NCBI GenBank assembly: GCA_047971145.1
Contig: JBKDZL010000001.1
Span: 1-59,186, forward strand
Direction of reading: 5' to 3'
Origin: JBKDZL01 sp047971145
GTDB lineage: Bacteria; Bacillota_I; Bacilli_A; Erysipelotrichales; Erysipelotrichaceae
Length of the DNA: 59,186 bases
In this document: positions 44,836 to 53,687 of the stretch, piece after piece
Layout: every line of letters starts with the position of its first letter
How positions within the stretch are numbered: the stretch's first letter is position 1
Program-made: the position numbers and the translations under genes
The notes under the pieces: generated by a model
What the model was told of the DNA's origin: nothing
The model's database searches: none
Seen by the model: only the letters and a program-made list of their open reading frames with translations

Positions 44836-46074
44836 GTGTCAATTGATCAAATTCTTAGTGTTTTAGAAATAAGTCAAGATGGAATAACTTTAGTTACTGG
44901 ACAATTTTTAAATACCAGATTAAATATTTTGAAAATTAGTAGATATGATGCCTATGGCTTGGAAAATAATCGGGTTGTTAATTTTGGTGCTTTAGTAGAT
45001 TCAGTAAAAAAAGTGATAAGTGATAGTTCTGAAGCTTTAGGAGTTAACATTTCTAAAGTTATTTTACTTATTCCTGGTTTTGATGTTGAGAAAAAAAGCA
45101 GAAGAATAACTGTTTCTATTAGTAATTCTGAGCGTCTTGTGAGTGCTAAGGAAATACGCAAATTAATTAGTGATGCTAATAGGTTAGAAAATCAAACTTC
45201 TAGAGAATTAATTAATACTTCTATTAATAATTTTTATGTCAATCAGGTTAAACAAGATGGAGCTCCTTTGAATGTCAGTGGTGATTTGCTGACGGGTGAT
45301 ATTGATTTGTATTATGCTAACAAAGAGGTAACTCATCAATTTGTTAAAATTGTGGAAACAGCTGGAGTTCAAGTTGCTGATATTTGTTTAGATGCTTTTG
45401 CAGCTATGAAAGAAATGCCTTTATCTGATGAAAGTTTTAACAAGCATATTGTTACTATTGATTTACATGAACATTTTACTGCTTTAGCTTTAGTTTCTAG
45501 AGGTAGATTGCTGACTGTTACTACTATTGATATTGGTTATGATTGTTGGCTAAGGGATATTATTAATCATGGTGATATTGATATTAGATCAGCACGAAAG
45601 TTGATTGAAAATAATCTTTCTTTAAAAGAGAAGGATAATAATATAATTTGTTGGTATGATAAAGTTGATGGGAATACTTCGACTGTGAGTGTAGCACAAT
45701 TGAATTCTTTAGCTAATAAGGGTATTTATAAGTGGGTCAAAGAGATTGCACAATTATGCCAAATGATAGCTGAAAAGGGTGAAATAAAGTATTATTTATA
45801 CGGTAGAGCTGTGAATATCGAAGGAATTGAGGAAGTCTTAAAAGATGAAATCAAGGGTGATTTGAAACTTTATAGTCCCTCTACTATTGGGGCAAGAGAT
45901 AGCTCACTAGTATCGATTTTGGGAGCCTTTTATGTTCATTTTGATCAGAAGTATTTATTTAGTAAACAGTTAGATTGTATTGATCGTTTAGCATTTAGAG
46001 AAAGTATTGAAAAAACTCTAGATGATAATGATAATATTATTACAAGTAAAATTAAGAAATGGTTCGAAAGGTAG
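44836..46074 (+). CDS. ftsA: divergent FtsA-like division protein
   Basis: Actin-family protein that tethers FtsZ to the membrane. The 412-aa protein shows a strand-turn similar to the phosphate-binding element (VTIDLHEHFTALALVSRGRLLTVTTIDIGYD) but lacks the usual DIGGGTTD wording, so ATP binding may be altered. Its last residues (SKIKKWFER) form an amphipathic basic helix typical of FtsA membrane anchors. The adjacent ftsZ, 9 bp downstream, supports the call. GTG 44836 follows GGAGG; the TTG further upstream overlaps that RBS. Confidence 0.85.
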   Translation: MSIDQILSVLEISQDGITLVTGQFLNTRLNILKISRYDAYGLENNRVVNFGALVDSVKKVISDSSEALGVNISKVILLIPGFDVEKKSRRITVSISNSERLVSAKEIRKLISDANRLENQTSRELINTSINNFYVNQVKQDGAPLNVSGDLLTGDIDLYYANKEVTHQFVKIVETAGVQVADICLDAFAAMKEMPLSDESFNKHIVTIDLHEHFTALALVSRGRLLTVTTIDIGYDCWLRDIINHGDIDIRSARKLIENNLSLKEKDNNIICWYDKVDGNTSTVSVAQLNSLANKGIYKWVKEIAQLCQMIAEKGEIKYYLYGRAVNIEGIEEVLKDEIKGDLKLYSPSTIGARDSSLVSILGAFYVHFDQKYLFSKQLDCIDRLAFRESIEKTLDDNDNIITSKIKKWFER

Positions 46075-46083
46075 GAGAGAATT

Positions 46084-47130
46084 ATGAGTGTAAAGTATGG
46101 AACGGAAACTAAAATTAAAGTATTTGGCTTAGGTGGTGCTGGTTGTAATGCAGTTAATCATATGGTTAGTGAAGATATGAAAGGTGCTGAATTTTTTATT
46201 GCAAATACAGATTTGCAAGTATTAAATGCTTCTGTTGTTCCCAATAAGTTATTATTAGGTAAAGAAATCACTGGTGGTAGAGGAGCTGGTGCTGATCCTC
46301 AAGTTGGTAAAGAGGCTGCACTTGAGAGTGAGGATGAAATTCGTGAGTTAATCGCAGGAGCTGATATGGTTTTTATTACCTCTGGTATGGGAGGTGGCAC
46401 AGGAACAGGTGCTGCACCTGTCTTTGCTAGATTAGCTAAAGAGGCGGGGGCACTAACGGTTGCTATTGTAACTAAACCTTTTGATTTTGAGTCGCCTAAG
46501 CGTATGAGAACGGCTTTAAGTGGTATTGAAGATTTAAAAGAATATGTTGATTCATTAATTATTGTTTCTAATAATAAATTGGCTGAGCAAATAGGGGATA
46601 TTCCTTTGATGGATGCTTTTAAAGAAGCTGATAATGTTTTAATGCAAGGTATTCAAACTGTGACTGATTTAATTTCTGTGCCTGCTTTAATGAATTTAGA
46701 CTTTGCTGATGTTCGTAATGTGATGACTGCAAGTGGTGGTGCTTTAATTGGTATTGGTATGAGTGATGGTGATAATAAAGCAGTTGAGGCAGCTCATAGA
46801 GCAATTAATTCACCATTGTTAGAAGTTAAAATTGATGGAGCTAAAGCAGCGATTATTAATGTTACAGGTGGTAAGTCAATTAAGATTCAAGATGCTCAAG
46901 CAGCGGCTGACTACATTAGAGAACAAGCTGGAAGTGATGTTGAGGTCAACATGGGTATTGCTATTAATGAGGAATTAGGTGATGCGGTTGTGGTTACAGT
47001 TATTGCAACAGGCTTTGAAGAAAATGTAGCTTCCTATAATCCATTTGAAAGCGATACAAATAATGATAATAATGTAAGTGATGCAACTGCAGATGAAGGT
47101 TTAGCTTTTATTAAAAATAGATACGAGTAA
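46084..47130 (+). CDS. ftsZ: cell-division GTPase FtsZ
   Basis: Tubulin-like protein that forms the division ring. The 348-aa protein has the tubulin signature GMGGGTGTGAAP, the N-terminal GGAGCNAVNHM and the T7 loop NLDFADVRNVM. The C-terminal linker is short, ending in a conserved-peptide-like EGLAFIKNRYE that would bind FtsA. RBS GGAG precedes ATG 46084. Confidence 0.98.
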   Translation: MSVKYGTETKIKVFGLGGAGCNAVNHMVSEDMKGAEFFIANTDLQVLNASVVPNKLLLGKEITGGRGAGADPQVGKEAALESEDEIRELIAGADMVFITSGMGGGTGTGAAPVFARLAKEAGALTVAIVTKPFDFESPKRMRTALSGIEDLKEYVDSLIIVSNNKLAEQIGDIPLMDAFKEADNVLMQGIQTVTDLISVPALMNLDFADVRNVMTASGGALIGIGMSDGDNKAVEAAHRAINSPLLEVKIDGAKAAIINVTGGKSIKIQDAQAAADYIREQAGSDVEVNMGIAINEELGDAVVVTVIATGFEENVASYNPFESDTNNDNNVSDATADEGLAFIKNRYE

Positions 47131-47137
47131 AAATAAG

Positions 47138-47163
47138 ACTCTATAGCAATATAGAGTTTTTTT
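47138..47163 (+). terminator. terminator after ftsZ
   Basis: ACTCTATA (47138-47145) and TATAGAGT (47150-47157), loop GCAA, followed by T7. Confidence 0.9.
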
Positions 47164-47177
47164 GCAAAGGGGGATAT

Positions 47178-48314
47178 ATGATGTCAAATAAAGTGATAAA
47201 AGATGGTTATACATTTGATGATTTATTATTAGTGCCAGCTTATTCTAAGGTAGTACCGGCTTTGGTTGATTTAAAAACAACACTGACAAGTAAAATAACT
47301 TTGAATATTCCAGTGGTGTCGGCGGCTATGGATACTGTAACTGAAGAGAAAATGGCTACTAATTTAGCGCTACTTGGAGGGATGGGTTTTATTCATAAGA
47401 ATATGCCAATTGAGGATCAAGCTAAGATGGTTAAATATGTTAAGTCTGTCGATGTTGATTTAAAGCAATATCCTAATGCTGCTGTTGATGCTCATAATAG
47501 ATTAAGAGTTGGAGCTGGTGTTGGTGTTACTGATAATATCTTAGATCGAGTCCATGCTTTAGTTGAGGCCAACGTTGATATTATTGCGGTAGATAGCGCC
47601 CATGGTCACTCGGTTGGAGTACTTGAGAGTATTAAGAAAATCAGAAAAGAATTTCCAGATTTAGATATAGTTGGTGGTAATGTTGTTACGGCACAAGCTG
47701 CTATTGATTTAATTTATGCCGGTGCTAATTGTATTAAAGTAGGTGTGGGTCCTGGATCAATTTGTACCACTAGAGTGGTGGCTGGTGTTGGTGTACCACA
47801 AGTTACAGCAATTAATGATGTTTATGATGTTGCAAAAATCTATGGCATTGGTGTGATTGCTGATGGTGGAATTAAATTGTCTGGTGATATCCCTAAGGCG
47901 CTAGCAGCTGGTGGTGATTGTGTCATGTTGGGTAGTTTATTAGCTGGAACTACAGAGTCTCCAGGTGAAATTATTGATATTAATGGCGAGAAATATAAGA
48001 GTTATGTTGGTATGGGATCACTTAGTGCAATGAAAAGAGGTTCTAGTGATAGATATTTCCAAGGTGGCAAGAAAGATTTAAAGAAATTAGTACCAGAGGG
48101 TATTGAGGCTTCAGTTAAGTATACTGGTGATATTGAACAAGTGATTCATCAATTGATGGGTGGCTTAAGAAGTGGCATGGGTTATACTGGTTGTAAATCT
48201 GTAAAGCATTTAAAAGAGCGGGCTCAGTTTGTTAAAATCACCGCCAGTGGTATGCAAGAATCTCATCCTCATGATGTTGAAAATGTTAAAGAAGCACCTA
48301 ATTATAAGAAATAA
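47178..48314 (+). CDS. guaB: IMP dehydrogenase lacking the CBS domains
   Basis: Oxidises IMP to XMP, the committed step of GMP synthesis. The 378-aa protein has the catalytic Cys loop GVGPGSICTTRVV, N-terminal DDLLLVPAYSKV and the flap GMGSLSAMKRGS. The usual Bateman (two CBS) insert of about 110 residues is absent: the frame passes from MVKYVKSVDVDL through QYPNAAVDAHN directly to RLRVGAGVGV. Regulation by adenine/guanine nucleotides through CBS would be lost. GGGGG precedes ATG 47178. guaA follows. Confidence 0.96.
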   Translation: MMSNKVIKDGYTFDDLLLVPAYSKVVPALVDLKTTLTSKITLNIPVVSAAMDTVTEEKMATNLALLGGMGFIHKNMPIEDQAKMVKYVKSVDVDLKQYPNAAVDAHNRLRVGAGVGVTDNILDRVHALVEANVDIIAVDSAHGHSVGVLESIKKIRKEFPDLDIVGGNVVTAQAAIDLIYAGANCIKVGVGPGSICTTRVVAGVGVPQVTAINDVYDVAKIYGIGVIADGGIKLSGDIPKALAAGGDCVMLGSLLAGTTESPGEIIDINGEKYKSYVGMGSLSAMKRGSSDRYFQGGKKDLKKLVPEGIEASVKYTGDIEQVIHQLMGGLRSGMGYTGCKSVKHLKERAQFVKITASGMQESHPHDVENVKEAPNYKK

Positions 48315-48321
48315 TAGAGTT

Positions 48322-48356
48322 AAATAAAACTGTTCTAAGTGAGTACAGTTTTATTT
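48322..48356. terminator. hairpin between guaB and guaA
   Basis: AAATAAAACTGT (48322-48333) pairs perfectly with ACAGTTTTATTT (48345-48356). The stem ends in a T-rich arm and may act as a weak bidirectional terminator, or reduce guaA expression relative to guaB. Confidence 0.6.
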
Positions 48357-48397
48357 GTATATAATTGATCAGCTATTTAGAAAGAAAAGAGGGCAGT

Positions 48398-49921
48398 ATG
48401 GAGAAAATACTAGTAGTTAATTATGGTAGTCAATTTAATCAATTGATCGCAAGAAGAGTAAGAGAATTTGGTGTTTATAGTGAAATTGTTGATTTTGATA
48501 CCCCAATTGAAGTTTATGCTGATCCTGATGTTAAAGGAATAATTTTATCGGGTGGACCTAATTCTGTTTATGATCAAGGGGCTCCTAGTATTGATAAGAA
48601 GATTTTTGATTTGGGTAAGCCAATTTTGGGTATTTGTTATGGGATGCAAATTACTCAATATGCCTTAGGTGGTGTTATTGAGTCTAGTGATAAAAGAGAG
48701 TATGGCAAGAGCACTTTAACTACAATTAAAGCTTCTAATATTTTAGCAGGTGTAGAGGAAGAATCGATTGTTTGGATGAGTCATGGTGATCATGTGACTA
48801 AGTTGGCTGAGGGTTTTGAAAAACTGGCTTATACTGATACTTGTATTGCAGTGGCAGTAAATCAAGAAAAAAATATTTATAATGTTCAGTTTCATCCTGA
48901 GGTAACTCATAGTGAGTATGGTGCTAAGATGATTGAGAATTTTGTTAATATATGTGAAACTAAAAGAACTTGGACTATGCACAATTATATTGAGAAAACA
49001 ATAAAAGAGATTCAAGCTGAAGTAAAAGATAAAAAAGTTATTTTGGGTTTATCAGGTGGTGTTGATTCTTCAGTAGTTGCGATGTTGGTGCATAGAGCTA
49101 TTGGTGATAATTTAACTTGTATCTTTGTGGATACTGGTTTATTAAGAAAAGCTGAGGGTGATAAGGTTATGGAAGTTTACGGTAATCATTATCAGATGAG
49201 AATTCAAAGAGTTAATGCCCAAAATTTGTTTTTGGATGGCCTTAAAGGAGTTAAAGATCCTGAAACTAAAAGGAAGATTATTGGTAAATTATTTGTTCAA
49301 GTTTTTGAGCAAGCTAAAGCTGAGCAACAAGATGCAGAGTATTTAGCGCAAGGGACAATTTATCCTGATGTGATAGAGTCTTCTACTAAGGGTGCAGGTG
49401 CAACTATTAAATCACATCATAATGTTGGTGGATTGCCTGAAAAGCTTAATTTCAAGCTCTTAGAGCCACTTAAAGACTTATTTAAGGATGAAGTAAGAAA
49501 AGTGGGGATTGAGCTAGGAATGCCTTTTGAATTAGTTAATAGACACCCATTTCCCGGACCTGGATTGGGTATTAGAGTGATTGAGGAGGTAACAAGAGAA
49601 AAAGTAAAAATACTACAAGAGGCTGATGATATTTTTATTAGCGAATTAATAGAAAATAACTTATATCACCAAAGTTCACAAGCATATGTTGCCTTATTAC
49701 CATGTAAAACAGTAGGGGTAATGGGTGATGGTAGAACATATGAGTATGTTTGTGCTATTAGATCGGTAAATACTCAAGATTTTATGACTGCCACCTTTAC
49801 AAGACTACCTTATGAGTTTTTAGATAAGGTAGCAACAAGAATTGTTAATGAGGTAGCTGGTATAAATAGAGTAGTTTATGACATCACATCTAAACCACCA
49901 GGCACTATTGAGTGGGAGTAA
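48398..49921 (+). CDS. guaA: GMP synthase (glutamine-hydrolysing)
   Basis: Converts XMP to GMP using glutamine. The 507-aa protein has the class I amidotransferase triad region GICYGMQ with HPEVTHSE, the ATP-PPase loop GLSGGVDSSV and the XMP-binding KSHHNVGGLPE and C-terminal KPPGTIEWE. ATG 48398 has GAGGG upstream; the longer frame from 48365 has no RBS. The 3' end of guaA is a known target of integrative elements, and an integrase gene begins 67 bp further on. Confidence 0.98.
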   Translation: MEKILVVNYGSQFNQLIARRVREFGVYSEIVDFDTPIEVYADPDVKGIILSGGPNSVYDQGAPSIDKKIFDLGKPILGICYGMQITQYALGGVIESSDKREYGKSTLTTIKASNILAGVEEESIVWMSHGDHVTKLAEGFEKLAYTDTCIAVAVNQEKNIYNVQFHPEVTHSEYGAKMIENFVNICETKRTWTMHNYIEKTIKEIQAEVKDKKVILGLSGGVDSSVVAMLVHRAIGDNLTCIFVDTGLLRKAEGDKVMEVYGNHYQMRIQRVNAQNLFLDGLKGVKDPETKRKIIGKLFVQVFEQAKAEQQDAEYLAQGTIYPDVIESSTKGAGATIKSHHNVGGLPEKLNFKLLEPLKDLFKDEVRKVGIELGMPFELVNRHPFPGPGLGIRVIEEVTREKVKILQEADDIFISELIENNLYHQSSQAYVALLPCKTVGVMGDGRTYEYVCAIRSVNTQDFMTATFTRLPYEFLDKVATRIVNEVAGINRVVYDITSKPPGTIEWE

Positions 49922-49928
49922 GAGCAGA

Positions 49929-49976
49929 AGAGCAATAAGTCCTTTGTTTATAAGGGTTTATGCTCTTTTTCTTTTT
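49929..49976 (+). terminator. terminator after guaA
   Basis: AGAGCAATAAGTCCTT pairs imperfectly with AAGGGTTTATGCTCT, followed by TTTTCTTTTT. It lies in the 67 bp between guaA and the integrase end, so it stays with guaA after insertion. Confidence 0.75.
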
Positions 49977-49978
49977 AT

Positions 49979-49998
49979 CATTGCACATTTATTGCACA
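49979..49998. repeat. left copy of the 20-bp direct repeat (candidate att site)
   Basis: CATTGCACATTTATTGCACA occurs here and again, without mismatch, at 59099-59118. It overlaps the integrase stop codon and contains two tandem ATTGCACA units. It may be the recombination core, or integrase arm-binding sites that happen to occur near both ends. Confidence 0.6.
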
Positions 49999-51104
49999 TG
50001 ATTGATTAATCCATTGAGTTTGTTTGCTACCTCATAATTGGTATTAGGGTATAAATGCCCATATGTTCCAAGCGTAGTTTCGATTTCCTCGTGCCCTAGT
50101 CGGTCTCTAATAATCAATGGATTTTCTCCTAACTGAATCAGTAAGGAGGCGTGAGAGTGCCTTAAATCATGGATTCTGATTGAATGTACGTTAGCGAGCT
50201 TCGAGTATCTTTTTATTGCATGTGCTAAAGTATATTTTTGAGTGGGATAGCTATTGTAACTTAATATAAATTTGCTTTTTGGAATTATTTTTGTTTGAAT
50301 ATCTTTCCAATTTTTAAGTAAAGCTAATGTATCAGTATCAAGTACAATATGTCGATTACTTGCTTTCGTTTTGGTATCACCATATCTGTAATCATTTTGA
50401 TTCTTATAAATTAGATTCTTAGTTATTGAAAGAATACCAGTATCAAAATCAATATCATTCCAAGATAGGGCAGTTGCCTCACCGATTCGCATTCCTGTCA
50501 TAAATAATAGATGGATACTTATATAATGGAAATATTCGTAGAAATCGTTTCTGTTGATTACAGAAAGGACTTTTGTAAATTCATCAAGTGTCCAAAAATT
50601 AATTGTAGCTTTTTGTTTCTTCACATTACCAATGACTTTAGATGGATTCAATTCAGCTAATCCTAATACAACAGCTCTATCCATAGCTAGTGAGAATAGT
50701 CCTTGAATGGAACGTACATAAGATGGTTTTAAATCGTTCATTAAAGATAATTGCCATTTTTGTACATGAATAGGTTCGATATCATCAATGCTCATTGTAT
50801 AGAAGTGTTTGAAATGTGCTTCTATAATTGAAATTCTATTTTCATAGGTTTGTTTTTTTACTTGAGTTTTATACCATGGTAAGAAGATTTTTTCAGTGTA
50901 TTCTTTAAAGAGTATGACTTCTTTTTTTGAGACTAAATATTCTTCCTTTTGAAATAATAACTCATAGTATTTTTCTCTAGCTTCTTTTATGGTTGCAAAT
51001 CCACTCTTGTATATTTGAATTCTTTTTCCTTTTTCATCAAATCCTAGATGAACTCTGAAATAGTATGCTCCGTTTTTTGCTTTTTTTATTGGTTCATTTG
51101 CCAT
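49989..51104 (-). CDS. int: tyrosine recombinase/integrase
   Basis: The 371-aa recombinase has an AP2-like N-terminal DNA-binding domain (AKNGAYYFRVHLGFDEKGKRIQIYKSGFATIKEAREKYYEL), a SAM-like core-binding domain, and the catalytic domain with MRIGEA (Arg I), HDLRHSHASLL (His-x-x-Arg) and the nucleophile in TLGTYGHLYP. It integrates the element at the end of guaA, pointing toward that junction. RBS for the minus-strand ATG is GAGGTG. Confidence 0.96.
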   Translation of the reverse strand: MANEPIKKAKNGAYYFRVHLGFDEKGKRIQIYKSGFATIKEAREKYYELLFQKEEYLVSKKEVILFKEYTEKIFLPWYKTQVKKQTYENRISIIEAHFKHFYTMSIDDIEPIHVQKWQLSLMNDLKPSYVRSIQGLFSLAMDRAVVLGLAELNPSKVIGNVKKQKATINFWTLDEFTKVLSVINRNDFYEYFHYISIHLLFMTGMRIGEATALSWNDIDFDTGILSITKNLIYKNQNDYRYGDTKTKASNRHIVLDTDTLALLKNWKDIQTKIIPKSKFILSYNSYPTQKYTLAHAIKRYSKLANVHSIRIHDLRHSHASLLIQLGENPLIIRDRLGHEEIETTLGTYGHLYPNTNYEVANKLNGLINHVQ

Positions 51105-51116
51105 GTTATCACCTCA

Positions 51117-51326
51117 TTATTTTTTCATATAATCAAGTGTTTTATCAGACAAAGTAATTCCAAGAATTTCTTCTACAACACCAACAGGAACTCTATTTAC
51201 TTTTCGTGATTGATAAAAGGGATAGCCTCTATCAACCATAATAAGTTTTGATTCTCTGATAATGTTTGATGCAAAAGAACTTCCATATCCTAAATCTATG
51301 ATATCTTGCTTTGTAATAGTAAGCAT
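51117..51326 (-). CDS. DUF3173 family small protein (excisionase-like)
   Basis: A 69-aa basic protein with the DUF3173 pattern (ITKQDIIDLGYGSSFASNIIRESKLIMVDRGYPFYQSRKVNRVPVGVVEEILG). Members sit beside integrases of Firmicutes integrative elements; a winged-HTH directionality role is inferred. GGAGG precedes the ATG. It lies 12 bp upstream of int, probably co-transcribed, and downstream of a 13-bp inverted repeat. Confidence 0.85.
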   Translation of the reverse strand: MLTITKQDIIDLGYGSSFASNIIRESKLIMVDRGYPFYQSRKVNRVPVGVVEEILGITLSDKTLDYMKK

Positions 51327-51340
51327 ATTTCCTCCTTTCA

Positions 51341-51385
51341 GATATAATCATAGATAAGAATTGTGTACTCACCTATGATTATATC
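51341..51385 (-). promoter_or_regulatory. promoter and 13-bp inverted repeat upstream of DUF3173-int
   Basis: GATATAATCATAG (51341-51353) and CTATGATTATATC (51373-51385) are perfect inverted copies. On the minus strand the distal arm contains the extended -10 TGATATAAT. The proximal arm would lie in the 5' leader, so an operator or leader hairpin is possible. Confidence 0.6.
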
Positions 51386-51407
51386 AAATTAAATGGTGTT
51401 TCAAAAA

Positions 51408-52679
51408 TTAGAGTTCATTATCATTAATCCAATACCCTTGGAAGACTTGTTTGTCTTGATTAATAAAGAGTCCTTGTGAGTCTTTGGGTATCATTTTACT
51501 TGCTGATGTATCATCTAATATGATTGAAGATAGGACGCTATCTGCTCGTCCGCAGATTCGACAATTAATATTATTTTTAATTTGACCACTGAGAATGTTT
51601 GCATCAGGTCTTTGAGTTGCTAGTAACAAATGAATTCCAAATGCTCTTCCTTGACGAGCAATGATTGATAGGTAGTTTTCAACGATAGCGATTCGTTCTT
51701 TTTGTTCTTTTGTAGCTCCAGTTTTATCGAGTACTTCGGCAATTTCATCACAGGCAAATATAATACGTTTCATGTCATTTCCCTTTAAATTGAATTCTTT
51801 TATATTTGAACAGTCGTTTTCATAGAATTGTGTTTTTCGACTTTCAAGAGCGATATTGATATTTTCCAAAGTTAGAATTAATTCGTCTAAAGTTAGAATC
51901 AGATCAATTTGATTATTCCATGATTTTGGAAAGTCAACACCACCCTTAAAGTCAGCAAGTAATACTTGGGCATTTTTAATAATACATTGCTTAATTATCA
52001 GTTTTAGTAAAACGGATTTACCAGAGCCACTCGCTCCTCCTATTAAGATATGAGGGACTACTGATAAATCTAATACTAATTGCTCTGTTAGACTTTCTCC
52101 AAGAACTAGTAAGAAATCATCTGTTAGTGTATATTTGGATTTCCAATAAATAGTATCAATAGAATCTTTATTATTAGCAATTGCATTAATCATTGTTTTG
52201 TTTTGACCATTTATCAATTTTATTTCAATAATTTTGATGTTAAGTATTGCCTCAATTCTTGCTTTCTTTGCTTCAAAATCTTCCAATGAAATACCGTTGT
52301 TTAAGAAACTATATGAGTATGTGCTTTTCTTGTGCTTGATTTTTTCCTTTTCAATCAAAGTAGGAACTTCACCAACATGATTTTTAAGACCAATTCTATA
52401 TAGGTTTAGTTGAAGCTTTTTTGCTCCAAAAGGTGTTCCTACTTTAATGAGTAAGCCAATAAATGTTAACGTACAAATCATCACAGAAATTATGATGATA
52501 AAGCATCTTGCTAAGACTTGGAGTGTACTTTCTCCAAAATTTAAATTTGTAATTTGATTGATGCAATAGATAGAAATCCCTAAATGAATAAATAGGTAGG
52601 GATATTTCCAAGGTGTAAGAATTGTATTCCTAAATCCGTTTTTAATTCTGTAAAATAATATTTTGATATTGTTGTTCAT
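51408..52679 (-). CDS. FtsK/SpoIIIE (TcpA-like) DNA-translocating ATPase
   Basis: A 423-aa protein with two N-terminal membrane helices (~25-45, ~60-85) and a C-terminal FtsK domain: Walker A GGASGSGKSVLLK, Walker B RIIFACDEIAEVL and RQGRAFGIHLLLATQRPDANI. In Tn916-like elements such proteins couple element DNA to transfer; other integrative elements carry them without a full conjugation apparatus. It is followed by int genes and preceded by rep in one minus-strand operon. Confidence 0.9.
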   Translation of the reverse strand: MNNNIKILFYRIKNGFRNTILTPWKYPYLFIHLGISIYCINQITNLNFGESTLQVLARCFIIIISVMICTLTFIGLLIKVGTPFGAKKLQLNLYRIGLKNHVGEVPTLIEKEKIKHKKSTYSYSFLNNGISLEDFEAKKARIEAILNIKIIEIKLINGQNKTMINAIANNKDSIDTIYWKSKYTLTDDFLLVLGESLTEQLVLDLSVVPHILIGGASGSGKSVLLKLIIKQCIIKNAQVLLADFKGGVDFPKSWNNQIDLILTLDELILTLENINIALESRKTQFYENDCSNIKEFNLKGNDMKRIIFACDEIAEVLDKTGATKEQKERIAIVENYLSIIARQGRAFGIHLLLATQRPDANILSGQIKNNINCRICGRADSVLSSIILDDTSASKMIPKDSQGLFINQDKQVFQGYWINDNEL

Positions 52680-52706
52680 TTTTTCAACGTCCTTTCAATG
52701 TGTATG

Positions 52707-53603
52707 TTAAAATGTAATGATATTTTGAATGCGTCTCAGAAGTGCATTCCATGTTTCATTTTCTGCATGCTGTTCGTAAGTATACTGTTCAGTTAAAACA
52801 ATATTACTAATGATATAAACAGTGTTATAGCACGCAATTTTATTATTGTATCTGCAAGGGAGCTCTAATGGGTAGCCATCTAAGTAGTTCAACATACTTG
52901 CAATTGGTAAACTACTTCTGAACTCTTCAAAACAGATTACAGGTTGCCCTTGATAACCATCAAAGGGGTGCTTATAATCGGTAACACGATAGACATTGTT
53001 ATATCCGTGATGTTCCATCACGTGTCTTGTTTTGCCTGTTTCTGTACTACCTGATATATAAGTTACGGTTAACTCTCTGAATTGGTTGCGATATTGATTT
53101 TCTCGTACTACTTGTCGTGCACGTTCAATCCTATCAATATTCATTAATTGTTCAGGAGTTGATTCTAGTATTTCAAAATTGTCCATACCTTGTTTTATCA
53201 TGTCATATAAGTCAGCTAAATCATTTCTTGAACCTTGTCGCTCTATCGGGATTTCTCCCCATTCTTTGTGAGTATCAGATAAATTAGTTTCATTCTTTTT
53301 ATGGCTTTTCCATTTTCCTAATTTAAAAATATAGTCTCGATTATCTGAACTTGTACCTCTAGCGATTTCAAAATGTGCTGTAGAAAATTTGTTTTTCATA
53401 GTTGAAAATCTGATTGCATTATTTGCCACGATATAAATATGTGTGTGGTATGTTCCATTTTCGCCTACTTCATCAGCCAAGCAATAATAAAGAACATTTT
53501 TGAATTCTTGAATTGTATCAATGATGGCATCATGATTAAACTTATGGTCATGTGGGTTGTTAATAGTTATTTGCCACTTGCGACTCCTGCTATCTTGTTT
53601 CAT
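52707..53603 (-). CDS. rep: CRESS-like replication initiator (HUH nickase plus SF3 helicase)
   Basis: The 298-aa protein has the complete motif set of circular ssDNA virus Reps. Endonuclease: motif I WQITINNP (10-17), metal-binding motif II with H53-T-H55 (YHTHIYIV), motif III Y91-I-F-K94 with the nicking Tyr. Superfamily 3 helicase: Walker A GSTETGKT (185-192), Walker B VICFEE (222-227), motif C YIISN (263-267). Relatives occur in phytoplasma plasmids and other bacterial plasmids. It should nick an origin for rolling-circle replication of the excised element, and might also serve as relaxase since no other relaxase is present. A matching hairpin lies 85 bp upstream. Confidence 0.93.
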   Translation of the reverse strand: MKQDSRSRKWQITINNPHDHKFNHDAIIDTIQEFKNVLYYCLADEVGENGTYHTHIYIVANNAIRFSTMKNKFSTAHFEIARGTSSDNRDYIFKLGKWKSHKKNETNLSDTHKEWGEIPIERQGSRNDLADLYDMIKQGMDNFEILESTPEQLMNIDRIERARQVVRENQYRNQFRELTVTYISGSTETGKTRHVMEHHGYNNVYRVTDYKHPFDGYQGQPVICFEEFRSSLPIASMLNYLDGYPLELPCRYNNKIACYNTVYIISNIVLTEQYTYEQHAENETWNALLRRIQNIITF

Positions 53604-53687
53604 TTCATCACCTGCCTTAATTGTTACAAGTGCTACATCATAAATCTCTAATGATTACGACTTACACTTTGTCACATGTCACAGAAG

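Noticed and set aside
46619..46804. Minus-strand 61-aa frame inside ftsZ
   Set aside because: Repetitive low-complexity shadow of the conserved FtsZ coding strand.
53439..53651. Plus-strand 70-aa frame opposite rep
   Set aside because: It is the shadow of the well-supported rep gene and contains no RBS or family motif.
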